64,000 nucleotides of DNA from Scortum barcoo (GCA_023238725.1 CM041550.1:9812440-9876439); one strand, 5' to 3'. Positions 47,701-61,326 are shown, counted from the first letter of the stretch. Numbers and translations are program-made. Notes: generated from the sequence alone by a model not told the origin.

Positions 47701-50700
47701 CTTAAATCGAGTGTTTGTTCTTTTTGTTTCTCAGTACAGAAGTAATTGCTGCCATTCAACCATCAACGCTAGATAGATAGATGTGACATCGTCCAGTAAA
47801 AACAAAGCACGACTTTTCTCGATTATTTAATGAAGCTCAGCAGCTTTGACGGCGCAAGGACAGCACAAATTGCAGACTCAGTTTGCAGCAAAATGAAAAC
47901 AGTTTACTTCCTGCTTAAGGAGGTTTTGATGAAACAGAAGAGTTATGGGCAGCGGTTAATTGCAGTAGGCAAGGCAGTTTCCGACCGCACTTCATTAATG
48001 CTATGGGGGAATCTCATGTGCAAATGCTACAGCTGAAGAATGACCAGGAGGGGGTATGCAACTTCTGTCATATATAAAACCCAATCTTACACTAAGAAAT
48101 AATGGGGCTGGACAACCAACATATAACTGGAGAACAAGGATGCACAACGGTGTCCAAGCATTAATGATATTACATATTATCATCAAGTCCTTATGGCATA
48201 CGTGTTAGAAAATAACTGCAAATCATGTCTCTGGCCAAGCAACAAAGTCCAAATTTCTCAGAAATAGTAGTCTCTCCATCCGATGAATGGTTTAGTTTGC
48301 TTTAGTTTAGTTTATGGGCTAATTTGTCCGTAGTTTGGTGCTGGAAAGGTAGCTTACAGGTTGCATATCAGAGCTTTTTTCAGTGTAAATGGCTGCATGC
48401 TTCTGCAGGAAACAACACTGAAGAGAGGGACAAGACTGCAGAAAAACACTACGCGTAGATCTAATGCAGTAAAACCAAAGCTGAGCTGAAGGATGTTTGA
48501 ACGCCAGAGCTGAAGGGATCTATCTATCTATCCATCTATCTATCTACTCTCCTCCCACTCCCTCTTTTTTCATAGATGCAAACCAGTTCTAATTTGGAGG
48601 CCATCAGCTTGCTAAATGCACTCTAACTCTCTCTGGCACTGAGGTCACATAGCCTGCCGAGCACACTCATAAACAAATTAATTGGCTTGCCAACACTATT
48701 TATGTGCTCTACACACACACACACACACCAAACACACACTTCCTCCATCCCTGCTGATATAACCCAGGTGCCTTTTGGTCTGGAGAGTAGTGAATAGGTG
48801 TTACACACTCTGCAAATTAATAATATTCCACTCTGTATAAATGCTGATCATTTGAAATGTTCAAAATTTGTTTTGCTTTTCAGGACAATTTTTCAAGGTT
48901 TTTTTCCCCAACACTTTTTTCCCCTTGTTTTTAGCAGTGGTTGACATGATTTAAGCTATACTTTATTCTTTTGTGTAGGATGTAAAAAACGCATCCTGCA
49001 GAGTTTTAATATTTAAACTGGGAAGAATAAATAATGAGGCCAGGGTATTGCCCTAAACTACATTATCTGTGGGCAGCGGCAAGTTGTCTCGATGCACAGC
49101 AAGTGACAAATAAAAAATTCATAGCTGAGCGCCAAATGAAGAATAGGGGACAGAGTGAGCTGACATCACCGATGGTAGCTGAACCTTTTCAACTCCCCCG
49201 CCCCCACCCCGGGTCTATGCAGCGTGCGGGTTGACACCACATTATACGACTTCTGGGGGTTTGAAGTGTCACTTTTCAATCCATTACCTTATGCTGTTAT
49301 TTTTGGGCTGCCAACATGGGAAATTGAAGCTTTTGGCTTTAACAAGAGTGTTTGTCACAGAAAGCAAAGCACAAAATAATTTATTGATGTTGTTAATATA
49401 CGTCAGGAAATTACGTCCCAAGCTTGTTCAACGCGGTTCAGCGGGGCTTTGCTCATATTTACATCCGGCTTAAAAAATTTGGTTTCAAACAATAACACCA
49501 AGCTATATTCAGTCCTTCACTCCGAGCAAGTTCACGAGTCCCAATGATCAGGCACTTGAAAGAACAATGAGTCACCTTTTCAGAGGGCAAAAATAATTGA
49601 CATCCATCTTGTCTATGTGAAGAGCAAGTGCATGAGGTATTTATAAAGCAAGCCATTGTAAGAAAAATGTTCTGATAGAAAAAAAAATACTTTGAGACAC
49701 ATGTATATAAAAAAAGGTTATTGAGGGTATAGTACACCATCAAAGTCTTTATGCCATTTTGATGCTTAATAGCTCCCAGGTTCTCTTAGACCCTTTAGGA
49801 ACATTAGGATAAAGTAACTCTCAGAAGTCAAAGCCTCTTGTGTGTAGTGCTACAGGTCAGGGATCAGAGCACAGTGCTGAATTCAAAGAGGCCATCCTTA
49901 CTGTGAGGAAGTATACCTGTAAGAAAGTCATATAACCATGGAAATATGTGGTGAGTTTTAGATTTACCCATAGCACTGTTAAAGAACATGAAATTATGGT
50001 TGTAGGTGAGCAATTTTTAGATGTGCAGATGTTCTTCAGGACTTACAGTGAAGTCTACAATGTATCTATATGGCACATTAAATCAACTTCAACTAAGTCT
50101 GCAGAAGAAGTTAAATAAAAGCAAAAGTATATGCCTCCTCCCGATATAATGGATTTCACTCTATCACATTTTGGTGAGGCTACGAGCTCTCTGCCAAAGA
50201 CAAACAGAACAAAATCAGAACTTACAGGAGGGTCAGTATCAAATTGACATTTGTCAGGTGTGTTTTTTTAGAAATCTCTTTAACTTGATCAAGTCCTTGT
50301 TCAGTAAAACTGATTATTGTGCCAAACACATGTTTGGGTTTTTTCTCTTTTGTTTCACTTCCTAACACAAAAACACACACACACACAAGAATGCAAGTAC
50401 CCATCCACAACTGCACAGTGTCATCAGTTAATATCCACACACACACACACACACACAGGAAAGTAAGAAAAAGATAAACTCATAGTGCAGACAGGTCACA
50501 GAAGGAGGGCCTGAGAACAGACTAAAGCATTGGGCCAGGATCCAGGTATCATTTACAACACACACACACACACATATATACACACATATACACACACCAC
50601 CCTGTCAGCTTGAGGCAAAACGGTTTACATAAAACCCCAAATCTCAGTTGGCACATAATCCTTGATAAGTGCATGCCTGGTCTTGCTGGAGTAGAAAAAA

Positions 50701-53700
50701 CATACAGCATGTCATACAGTAGTGTCTCATCTTCAAGCTACTTAGCAGACAAAAGGTGCAAGGCCAAAGGGCTGAAAAGAGTCAGACTGTCAGTTTAGGT
50801 TTAAGGTTATTGTTAAGTTGAAAAGACGTAAGTGGTATTTGTATCCTGGTATTTGCATGATTGCGATGTAACATGAACTCATCACCAGCTTGATTGTCAG
50901 GCATATGTTGAGTGATCACTGACTTGATAGATTTCAAACTGTAAAATGAAATGATCAAATGCATTCATGAGATTTTGCACACTGTGATTTCACTTCATTC
51001 ATATGTTTCACCTTAACTTTAACTTTTTCTCTTGAGAATTGGTCTTTTGGTATTATATATTTCCACTGCTGTTTTGTTGCTTTGATGTAGATCTTTTAGT
51101 TTTTGCAGGGAAAGTCTCCCTTTCATAACCCGAGTCTGCTTTGGGCTCTTATTTCTTCTCATTCGTCAAACCTCTGAAATTAAAACCTATTGATGTCCAA
51201 AACAGTCTGTCTTTCTGGCTTTTGATGCATCATTTGCACCAGTGACTCAGTAACCTAAAAACATGTTTCAGATCCCAACAAAGTGCCCTGAGGTGTTCCA
51301 CTGATTTATGATTTTCTCTGGAATGGCTGCAATGTGATGTTACCCTCAATTTAGAATTTAGCATTTTATTCTCTGACATATTATGAGTCAAGCAATTTTA
51401 AATGCACACTGGTCTTCCTATACAGCACAATTATGACATGGTGCAGAGACAACTGATTTTCTGCAGATATGTAAAGAAAGAATGAGCTTTTGAGCAAAAT
51501 GTGCGGATGACAGTCTTCAGGCGGCAAGATTGGGAAAGGAAATGAAACCCCAGCACTTAAAAGACACTGAATGAGGGTTAGTGGAGCGACAAAATCAGCG
51601 AGTATTGATGTTTCCACAAGGGCAATAGCAGAGGGAAATAAGAGTTCGCATTGGTGGAAAAACGACAGAAGTTACTACGTGCATGTCTAGTTGTTAGAGT
51701 GTGACCTCACTGTCTGTCTGAGAATGTGTCTACATGCTTCATCTTTCCCTCCACAGGCAGAGGAGGGAAGGTGGGATTGTGAAAATATGACACGGACACA
51801 CCTTAACTTAATTCTAACCTAAGAGCGAGAGAGCTGCTTGAAGAAGTGAGAGCTGGCCAAAACGTCCACACTTTCCAGAAATATCCTCAAGCTCAAGGTC
51901 TAAAGTCTCAAACTGGTTCTCACAAAGATAGGAGTAAAAGGACACACACAAATGTGCCATAACCCACTCTGTAATTGCAAACACACACACTCTCTCTCTC
52001 TCTCTCTCACACCCACACGCGGAGATCATCTGGCATCGTCTCAATTGGAGCTGAGCCGAGCATCGCTCATCCTACAACCACTGCCTGCAATGGGCAACCT
52101 AGGAAATACACGAACCCTACGCCTAAAGTATAGTGGATGTATGCAACAAAGGAACCAAGTGTGCAGCCGCACACATGAATGCACACAGGAACCCTCACGT
52201 TGGCGCACATCGAGCGCGCACGGATGCATTCATAAACTCAAAGATGCATTATGGTGCCCCGCTCATATATGTGCATAAATAGGCCATGAGAACTGACCCT
52301 ACCACTCGATATGATCCATCCTCATAAGGAAGGAGACGAGAGAGCTTTCATCAATCAGTAGTAAATCGATATGAAGATGAAAAGAAGGGCACGGAACACA
52401 GGGCACGATCAATCCCTTTGCCTCAAGTCAAATATTCAAAGTATTGCAGTCTTCAGAGCGCTCGACCTAAATGATGAAAGTTTAGTGCTGCATTCAACAA
52501 ACTGGTATGAAAACTGGATTTTCTAGAAGGGCTGGTGAAAATTCTGCACAAACACCATGTCACAAAGTAAAGGACAGAAGCTGGCTCGGCCATGAATTCT
52601 GAATTGTTCCAAAGTTTGCTGAGCTTTGTTTGCGCTTTCTGATCAGAAGACAGATAAGGATGACAGAGAGATTATAAAGTAGTTTTTCAATGCATTTCAT
52701 AAGGGCTCCACAAGAATACCAATGTGTTCAACTTAATTCCTTTGTTCACAGATTAAGCACGGCAGCCCCTCTCTCGGTCTGGCCTTTCGTGGCCTTGTAA
52801 CCTTCAGCCACACCGATGCATAGAAGAATCATCATCGCCATCTCTGCTGTGACAAATCCCAAACTCTTAGCATGTATTAGTCTCAATGACCATAAACAAC
52901 AATATTTGCATGTTATATGAGGTAGTGAAATGTTGCATTTACATTAACATAGTGGATTGCATAGCGAATTGCTAAAAGTAATGTAAAAATGTACATGCAC
53001 AGAATATTGATAAGGAAATATTAAAAAATGCCATTTCTAATGTATAACAAGGCACAAGTCAGCGTCAAGAAATGGAGTACGCAGAGTTAAATTCACAAGA
53101 TCTAAATCAAAATGATCTCTAATCATTGCCAGTGGTTTGGAAACATCATTACACTAAAATGTCTGCCTCTTTGGACACTGTGGCTCTAACCAAAAAAAAA
53201 AGAGAAGGACACTGCTGTGATAATCTCTCCCACAAACACACGCCGCCCGCAAACCAGCCCGCGCCGTACCCGAAGCCACCTATGTTTAAATTCAAAGACG
53301 ATGATGTGGGGAGAAATTGTTTTAATTGAGGCGATGAGTTCATCAGAGTGACAGACCGGAGGAGAGAGGAGAAAGAGAGGAGCTTTTAGCTTCACATCCT
53401 CTTTCAGACAACCCTCAGGAGCGTCCAGACGAGAAGGTATTCAAGTGCTAAATCCCTTTAATCTCACACATCAAAAAGCAAATCACTTCCAGCACTTAGC
53501 TGTCTGTAGCTACTGAAATAACCCAGAACCTGCAGCTCCATCTTTTCAGCAAAACACCAGAGTTTCCACGCAATAAGTCATGACGCACTTCCCTGGTAAT
53601 ATATATCTTTTGTTTGATTTCTTTGTCTCTCTTCCTCTACACCAACAGGCCACTCTTTACCATGTTTACACCCCTTCTGCGCAATATACCACTTTGTAGT

Positions 53701-54999
53701 CAAAATATACTCTGCGTTGTTTACTCCTGTTTGCTGTGAGATATGGACCTTTGTCAACGCCTTATCAAAGTCCTCACTCTCTAATATCATTCTCCGCACA
53801 GAAGTCCCCAGTAGAAAAAAAAAAAACAGCGTATGGTAATTTGTGGCAGACAATGCCGCTGCAGCCCTGAGCTTTTGTAATACAGGGAAGTCAGTCAAAT
53901 GGATAAATTAGTGTCACTGCTCTCGTCCACCTCCCTGTTGGGGGTTATCTCCCTCCGCATCACACCAACATGCATCATGTTTGATGGCTGGAGGCGACTA
54001 TTCATGTCAACTCAAACCCGACGCGTAACAACCCCGGCCTCCGCGCTATCAATCATGGCAGCCATGCGTAAACTCACACATGCATTACATTGTCCACACT
54101 GTACATAAAAGCACCTATACACTCATATCGGCTTACGCACTATACAACAGCTGCTTTTGTTCCACGCAAACCCATGTTCAAAAAGCCTACCAGCACACAG
54201 TAAGTGCACAAACACAAAACATACGTCTGAATTTATGATGAATTTTGATGGATGCCTCGAAATCAGACAGTCCGTCAGCTGCATCTTGTGTGTGCATGCG
54301 TGTGTCTGCGCGTGTGTGGGCACTGTCATATCTCAACAGCCAATGAAGAGCATCAGTCAGGCCGCCTTTAAAATGAAAAGGGTGGAAGGAAGCCAGAACG
54401 GATGACGCTTCATTTAGATGAAGGAATGAACAAAGACAAACATGTCAGCCTACACTGGCGGCTTGGCAGCACGCGCCTTCCTGTGATCGCTGTGAGGCTG
54501 TGAGATGACGGAGATGTTTTGTAGGACGGGGCTTGAGACACTTCACATGTAATTACGGCAAAAAAAAAAAAACAAAGGTTTAGGATTAGCTCTGAATCAA
54601 CGTGGCTGGGAGAAACTGCAGGCTTTGGACATGCAACAGCGGAGACATGACAGGATCATCACAGTCCCAATTTGCTATTCAAACAAAACCAACCCACTTC
54701 ACAGAGAGCATAAAATGAGAGAAAAGTTTCTTTTTTGTTTGGTGGTTGGGACTTGTGTAATGAAATTGTGCAAAGTTCATTTTAATTTCTGAAGACAAGA
54801 AAAACAGGAGTATAAAATTATTTTTTAAATAGAGCTAAATTCCCAATTAGACCATACAAAATCACCATTTAATGTTTAGTCTAAGCATCTGGAAAATTCA
54901 CGCAGGCTACAGTATTTGTCCCACATCTCTTCAATATTCTGCCCATAACCCAAAACTCCAAACATAATACATGCAGTAATAAAACTGCAGCACTGAAAC
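47701..54999. other. Intronic DNA with simple repeats, no gene seen
   Basis: Simple repeats: (CTAT)n at 48519-48547, CA at 48711-48728, 50368-50386, 50437-50458 and 50560-50597, and (AC)(TC) at 51980-52018. The remainder is unique. A weak 9-bp inverted repeat (ACTTCCCTG) brackets 53587-53893 but has no target-site duplication. No coding sequence recognised. Confidence 0.5.
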
Positions 55000-55009
55000 A
55001 CACATCAAA

Positions 55010-55110
55010 CTGGTGAAAAGACAGCTTTTACCCTCAGGCAATCAGAATCATGAACAGTGGTTGTGCAGTCTGACACACTCTGTTATTGTGCCATTTGTTG
55101 TTTTTATTGT
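55010..55110 (+). mobile_element. Possible LINE 3' ORF end
   Basis: Bases 55021-55059 translate to DSFYPQAIRIMNS, matching the end of Rex1/L2-like LINE ORFs (compare NSFFPTAVRLLNS at 60859). TTATTGTGCCATTTG and AT-rich sequence follow. Only about 13 residues can be compared, so this is a weak call. Confidence 0.45.
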
Positions 55111-55742
55111 CCTTTGAATGTCCTTTAATGCATTTTCATTCATTCTGCGCAGTCGTTCTGACACAAGCACATTTTATTTTTCATATGCATTGAACTATAT
55201 ACAGTGAGCACAAGCACGTATCATAATAATATTAATGATGAATGTGTTTTCTCTGGCCACCTCTGTTCCTCTACAGGCATGCAGACCCATGTGTTCTGAT
55301 TGTGGCTTATTTACACATTTAGAGAATGTGTTTATTAGACAAATTACAGCACGTTTTCAACTGTTACAACATGTCAAGCTAATATACATATATAATGTCC
55401 TCATTGACATTAAAGCATGACAACAGTGGCCACAAGTCACAAAATGCAAAAGGGGATTGTGTAAAAAGAGAAAGGATGAGAGTGATAGTCAGAAAATTGA
55501 TTCAGTGATGTCTCTCCTATGATTGCTAGCGTTAGCTACCATGGCCTACAGTACATACGAGACCAACTCAGCCAATAGAAGCAAAAAGTCTGTTTTATAG
55601 CTTATAAGTTTGGATTTGTAGTAGAAGGAAATGTCATTTCATCTGCAAAGGTTATGTAGTGTTGATTTATGGCTAATTTCTTTATTTAAAATATTTAGGT
55701 CTGTCTTTAATTATTAAAATTTTAGTATAGGCGAGAAGGTGA

Positions 55743-56036
55743 TGCCTCACAGTTGGCTGGCGCCCTTCTGTGCAGAGTTTGCATGTCTTCCCCGTGCCTG
55801 CGTGGGTTTTTCTTCAGGTATGTCCTCCCACAATCCAAAGACATTCAGGTTAGGTTACTTGGTGACTTTAAAATTGCCCATAGGTGTGAATGTGAGTGGT
55901 TTGTCTGCCTCTCTATGTCAGCCCTGTGATTGACTGGCGACCCGCCCAGGGTGTACCCCATCTCTCGCCAAGTGACAGCTGAGATTGCCTCCAGCACACT
56001 GTGTAAGGATAAGCAATATAGATAATGGATGGATGA
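55743..56036 (+). mobile_element. tRNA-derived SINE (teleost V-SINE/AFC-like body), 5' head degraded
   Basis: It contains the familiar fish SINE body: GTGCAGAGTTTGCATGTCTT, CCCCGTGCCTGCGTGGG, CAATCCAAAGACATTCAGG, TTGGTGACTTTAAAATTGCC, TAGGTGTGAATGTGAGTGG, GATTGACTGGCGACCCG, GGGTGTACCCCATCTCTCGC and GGATAAGC. It ends in ATGGATGGATG. The preceding GATGCCTCACAG is the remnant of the tRNA-like promoter head. A and B boxes are not intact, so it is unlikely to be transcribed by Pol III. Confidence 0.85.
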
Positions 56037-57212
56037 AATTTTTAGTACATATTTTAAAACATACAATTGTATTTTCTTGTTTTTTAATTGAATACTGCAG
56101 TTAGTTAAGGTGTGCTTATTATCAATTGAACCTTCATGGGGGACCTTGGGTAACTAACTAACTGCAATAACTAATAACCATATTTCTCTATATTGATGCT
56201 ATCTGATAACAGATTCTTTGAGATCGTTAACCGTCAGTTGATCAAATTTCCTGCTGAAAAATTTATATAATATAATATAACCTATCTATACTTCAGGATG
56301 GACAGATCATTTAGCAAGCTGTTACGTAGGGTTTTGTCCCGTGTCGCAGGAGTACAATGGCGTGATTAGTCAGTTGTCATACATTGTCCTGCAGTGTATG
56401 CATTTCTCTCCCTGCGGACCTTCCTCCTGTCCATGTCCCCCGGCAACTTGTCACTCGGAGTCACCCCTCCCACTGATTACAGCTCAGTGGAGGTCATCAA
56501 TCATCACAGTCGACCAAAAGGTTCTCTTCAAATTTGCAGCTTCCGTGAGGGATTTCAGATTTTTTACGATGCTCTTGAGACAGTGAGTCTTCCCTCACTT
56601 TTAAAGCATATGTAAACCTGTGCAAATATCCAAGGTTGGATCTGCACTGATGGTCTCCTTTTATTTCGCAGCATGCTCTTTCTATATTGCCCCAGACGCT
56701 GAGTGGAGAACCGCGAAGCTCGATCTATGCAGCGCTTTCAGTCTCTTTAACAATGAGTTGGCAGCCAGGAAAGATCCGCTCAAAAAATACCCATTGAAAG
56801 CCTTTGGTAAATGGCTAGAATTGAAATGTACCTTTATTAAGACCAGACATGAATACAGGTGAACTGAGTTGCTGAACAAGGAGTTAAAAAGACACACAAG
56901 CCCAGACCAAGGACAAAGTAGAGCCATTTCAAAAAAGGCGCTGATCTCTGTATTTAAAAAAAAAACAACTGTCACCTCATAAAGAGCATCTGATGCCGGG
57001 CACAATGGAACATTACCGAGGGGCTGAAAGGAAGAAAAAGACCTCGCGAGCTGTGGGAGGTGCAGAGCTTGTGTAACACCAGACAGTGGAGACAAGAGGC
57101 ACTGTTTGAAAGGACGAAAAAAAAAGGCGGCAAATTGATGCGGAAATGTCAAAGAGAGTGATGTTTAGAGGAGGATGTGGCTCTAATAAGCCAGATTAAG
57201 ATATCTTCCCTG

Positions 57213-57290
57213 ACCGGAGTCCGCTCTCGACTCCTCCCGAGCCTCCCCTGCGCCTCCGCTTGGGTCGGCCCGGGCCTCGCGCTCGCCGAG
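57213..57290. promoter_or_regulatory. Very CpG-dense 78-bp island
   Basis: Twelve CpGs in about 80 bp (ACCGGAGTCCGCTCTCGAC, TGCGCCTCCGC, GGTCGGCCCGGGCCTCGCGC, TCGCCGAGG), far above the surroundings. Homopyrimidine-like GC boxes on the plus strand could bind SP/KLF factors. No TATA box or exon was recognised. It may be an enhancer or alternative promoter core, or simply a GC-rich CNE. Confidence 0.3.
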
Positions 57291-57929
57291 GCTCCTTCCA
57301 GCCTCCCTGCTGTCTTCCATCAGGCGAGACAGCACATTGTTTTAGTTCATTAAAGGGGACATATGAGCAAGGCCTTGATGGGCTGGACTGTCTGTCATGT
57401 AATGTAATGTATCTAAATGTGTCTGCCCTTGTAAAGGCAAGTAGAGCTGAAACAAAAGAGGCTGCCTCTCTTTGGCTCAGTGAATTTTATTGATTGTGCG
57501 AAGTAAGCTGAAATGTGTGAGTGTGTGTGGGGTCTTTTTTGTTTTTTGTCTTGTTTGTGTGTGTGTGTGTGTGTACTGCAGGGACGTGATTGCTTTTGTG
57601 TACGTGGGTGTACGTGCAAATGACGCATGCTCCACCATTATGCGCTGCGCTATGACAGGGAGTACAGGTTCGGGCAATTTAAGATTGAAATTCAATATCG
57701 CATGCGTTTCACAAATTTTAAATCTCCACATTGTACGCCTATCAATTTGAAAGGCGCACGTGTGAAGAAATGTGTGCATTAAAACAGTCGTTGGTATGCA
57801 TTTTAATGTGAAGGATTTGCGTCTACACACATCTGTATCCAAAGTAATTTATTACAACACAACAAGGTAAAAAATTAAAAGCAGAACCTGAGGAGACGAG
57901 TCCCCGGGGAGGCTTAGAATATGCACGAG

Positions 57930-58060
57930 TGAGGTGTTCTGTTTACTCATATGCTAATTTATCCCCATGCTAAAGCCCACACGTAAAATGGATTTTCTGC
58001 ACTCGGCTATTAAATAATGAGCTCTCACTATCCAGCTGTTTCTTGCTTTATTTCCCATTC
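57930..58060. promoter_or_regulatory. Candidate conserved noncoding element
   Basis: Contains ACTCATATGCTAATTTATCC (an octamer-like ATGCTAAT core), CATGCTAAAGCC and CGGCTATTAAATAATGAGC. Repeat-free, 650 bp from the CpG-dense island. The call is inferred from composition only. Confidence 0.27.
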
Positions 58061-60699
58061 GCCCTCGTGTGTACAAGTTTAGCTCTAGTTTATGCAATGT
58101 TTACTTGATTCTCCTATTTTTGTGCTACTGAAACTAGCAGATCTCTTTTGGTGCAGAATTCTTACATCTAAGTTGATTTCTTTTTCACTCGCTTTTCACA
58201 TGTTGTAACCCGATTCTTATTATTTTTTTGTCTCTAATCTTAAAAGCTTGCATTGTCCGTGTTTAAGAAGTACATACATGGTTTTCAAAGTACACGGTTC
58301 TTCATCCTTCATCTGAAAATGAGGTTCCTGTTATTGATTCTTAGAAGAAACCTCTTTTTCATGGTACTAGAAATAATGCAAGGTTTCACCACACGGCTCT
58401 GAAGCTTTGCATACGTGACTGCTACCTATATCGCATTTAGAGAGAGACAAGAGTTGTGTGCCTGCATTTTTCCTCATTTAACCTCCTCACTCTGGCCATT
58501 AAGCCCTAGAACTACACATCAAGAATGCTCAGTCTTTTCCTTCTACGAGCGTGTATATTTTTTCCATGCTTTTTTCTCACTTCTGACACTGTTTCTAAAA
58601 TGACAGAGTCATTATCTACATGAATAAGCCATTTCATAAGAACACTGTTTAAAGCCCTGTGGGCACCGTCAGTTGCTATCAGATTCAAATGGCAGACTCT
58701 GATATGGGAATATCTGAGGACTGTCAGAACTTCAACACCCATGAATCAATTAATTTGACAAGGGAAAAAAAAAAAAAACACTAGCATCTTCTTAGCAGTT
58801 CGTAAGGAGAAAGGTGGTGAGGAGGTTCAGTTTTCAGTAGAAAAACAGTTCTCTTCCTTGACAGAATACTTACTCACTGTTGTTCCAGCGGCACTTAATC
58901 ATGTAAGTCTTAAAAAAAATATTTTACCACAGGTTAATGGATCTGGATATTTAGTCTATGCTGGAGGAAGAAAACTAATTTTACCAATCTCACAGTGGCT
59001 ATAATTAATCCATACACAAACAGAAATGTAAAAGTGACAGTTGGTGTTTTTACATGAATTACATGCATCAGTTTATCCATGTGCCTTGCACCTGTGCAGA
59101 GTCTCAGCCTATAGCGTGGGTAGCCAGACATTGTTGATGAGACATATTTATAAGATAGTTCTTTGCACAGGGACATTGGTAACAATCCTGGCAACTTTTC
59201 TTAAAACCACAAAGCTTCACTGGATGTCGAACTGATCTTCCCCTCTAACTCTCAGAGAGAAAAGGCGAACTATTCCTTTAACTCTCTGAATGAAGTTTTA
59301 AGCCTCTTGTTGTCACACACCTCAGCACTCCCTCTCCACCGGCAAAGATGACAGAATCCACAGACAAATGGGCAGCGGTGGGAAGTGTCTACAGCACTCA
59401 GTGATTTGGTTTCTATAAGCAGCAGTCAGGGCCTTGGCAGCCTCCTGGTGGCACTGTCTTTATCATTCGAGTTACTGCTGTTGCTGCCTGCCAAGCAAGA
59501 CACAAGCTGGGCGGCCTTTAACGGTCGAAGTCTGAGCCCGGCTCAGTCTGGCTTCGCTGTATTATGAGCAAGAGTTGTGAACTAAAAAGCTTTGACGCTG
59601 ACTTCATGTTACATAAGGTAAAACAATCCATATTGCTTTGTGCATAGAGTATATATAGAGAAAAGCTGTTTGGCTATGGTTCTGAACTTCAGTAGCTGAC
59701 TGAGTTTCGGTGATGCAGCCACAGAGAGAAGAAATCCAAACTGTTTTTATACCCACTGGTAGCAAAATAGATCATGGCTAAAGTAAACTGCTGCAGATGA
59801 CAAGAGCAATATAGATCCTGTCAGCAAACACTGTGAATAATGTGGACACATAATCTCTATGACTAATAATGCTGGAAAGTTGCATTGGTATACCCGTTTC
59901 CAGACAGGAACTTTTCCAGGTTTTCAGCTGTAGGAGCACTGTGATTATTTAATTGTTTTACCGATTGTGTTGATGCTGAATCGTGTGACTCATTTAACAG
60001 TAAATAAACAAAAATCAGTTCGAGTTGGACCGAGCATACGGAGCTGAAATACTGAACGGATCCTGCAGAGTCCAGGGGGGAAAATTATGTATCAGTTTTA
60101 AGCTTAACCAAGCTAAACCTTGCCACACAATAGTCAAGTGGGTTTGTAAAACAGTTTAAAGGTTGTAATGCTTTCAAAGTTTTTAAAAACACTGAACTTC
60201 GGCACCCAAAAATCCCGTGGGCTGACGTCTTGTTTACCCACCCGGGATGGTATGTCACGTTTAATTACCAAAAAGGCACCAAAGGGAGGAGAGAGACAAA
60301 ACACCTGGAACGATCTAAGCTTTCTTAGGATACAGCCCGCTGCTGTTTAGGAGACAATTTATGTTTCACTCTGGCGATTCAGCAGCTCGTGTGGGCGGAA
60401 GAGAGCCCATACGCAGCACCGACAGCCTAAAACCACAAAAACATCTTTTGGCTTAACGTAGCTACTACCTGGCCAAGTTAGGAGAAACTCCACAGAATGA
60501 TGGGTGTGTCAGTCTAAACGAGTTTTTGTTGTAAGACTAACTCATTAAGTGTTGTAACACTAAAAAACTTCAATCGTATTATATCATATAATTACTGCTC
60601 TCTCTCACCACTCTATTGCACTCTATAGTTACACTTGTACATATAGGAGTTTAAGTTATGTTTATTTATTTTATTTTTTTTTTATCTATGAAGTGCTGT

Positions 60700-60700
<1 letters not shown>
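58061..60700. other. Intronic single-copy DNA, no gene seen
   Basis: Unique sequence with an A-run at 58766-58779. No domain, RNA gene or recognised transposon. Confidence 0.5.

Positions 60701-60702
<2 letters not shown>

Positions 60703-60738
<36 letters not shown>
60703..60738. repeat. (TC)n microsatellite
   Basis: Pure TC tract of about 36 bp, immediately 5' of the LINE 3' end. Confidence 0.93.
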
Positions 60739-60739
<1 letters not shown>

Positions 60740-61114
60740 TGTTCTACCTTTTGTGCTGCTGTCTGTTCTTTATATTCGGTGTATATGTGTGTTCTTTACC
60801 CTCCTGCCTTCTGGGAAGCGATACAGGAGCGCACGGACTAAAACCACCAGGTTCCTGAACAGCTTCTTCCCCACAGCTGTCCGACTCCTGAACTCTGTCT
60901 CCTGAACTCTGTCTCTTGAATCCAAACCATCAGATGCACTTTATACCTGTAGCTAATTTAATACCTGTCGATCCTCATTGCACTACTGTAATGATAATGC
61001 ACTTCTGTATACATTTTTGATAACATCCGCACTACTGTAAATATTGTATAGATAACCATTTCACATACAACTATTAGAATTCTAATACAAATATCTGACT
61101 ATAGCCTGTATATA

Positions 61115-61116
<2 letters not shown>

Positions 61117-61171
<55 letters not shown>
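61117..61171. repeat. (TA)n microsatellite inside LINE 3' UTR
   Basis: About 55 bp of pure TA. Likely expanded after insertion of the host LINE. Confidence 0.93.
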
Positions 61172-61176
<5 letters not shown>

Positions 61177-61285
61177 GGACATTGTAACATTTATATTTAT
61201 ATTGTACTGCTAAAAAGCACTTCTGGATGGATGCAAACTGCATTTCGTTTGCTCTGTACTGCAGGTGCAATGACAATAAAGTTGA

Positions 61286-61326
61286 ATTCTATTCTATTCT
61301 ATTCTATTCTATTCTATTCTATTCTA
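61286..61326 (+). repeat. (ATTCT)n pentamer tail of LINE
   Basis: Eight tandem TTCTA units directly after AATAAAGTTGA. It is the 3' tail of the Rex1/L2-like copy. Confidence 0.9.

Larger units (their letters stand above)
60753..61326 (+). mobile_element. 5'-truncated Rex1/L2-like LINE, 3' end with pentamer tail
   Basis: The plus strand encodes LLPSGKRYRSARTKTTRFLN followed by SFFPTAVRLLNS, the conserved end of teleost LINE reverse-transcriptase ORFs. A 3' UTR follows with repeated 'TTGCACTACTGTAA' phrases, then CTGCATTTCGTTTGCTCTGT, CAATGACAATAAAGTTG and a (ATTCT)8-type tail at 61286-61326. The truncation lies near the (TC)n tract. A duplicated CCTGAACTCTGTCT is a small tandem. An expanded (TA)n lies inside the UTR. 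The intact tail suggests a fairly young insertion. Confidence 0.85.

Noticed and set aside
53579..53898. Inverted repeat (ACTTCCCTG) bracketing ~310 bp, with a 106-codon frame, as a possible MITE
   Set aside because: Only a 9-bp core matches exactly, no target-site duplication is visible, and such a pair can arise by chance.
56682..57152. 156-codon minus-strand open frame
   Set aside because: Phe/Leu/Ser-rich translation of ordinary intronic sequence, no domain, no splice-supported continuation.
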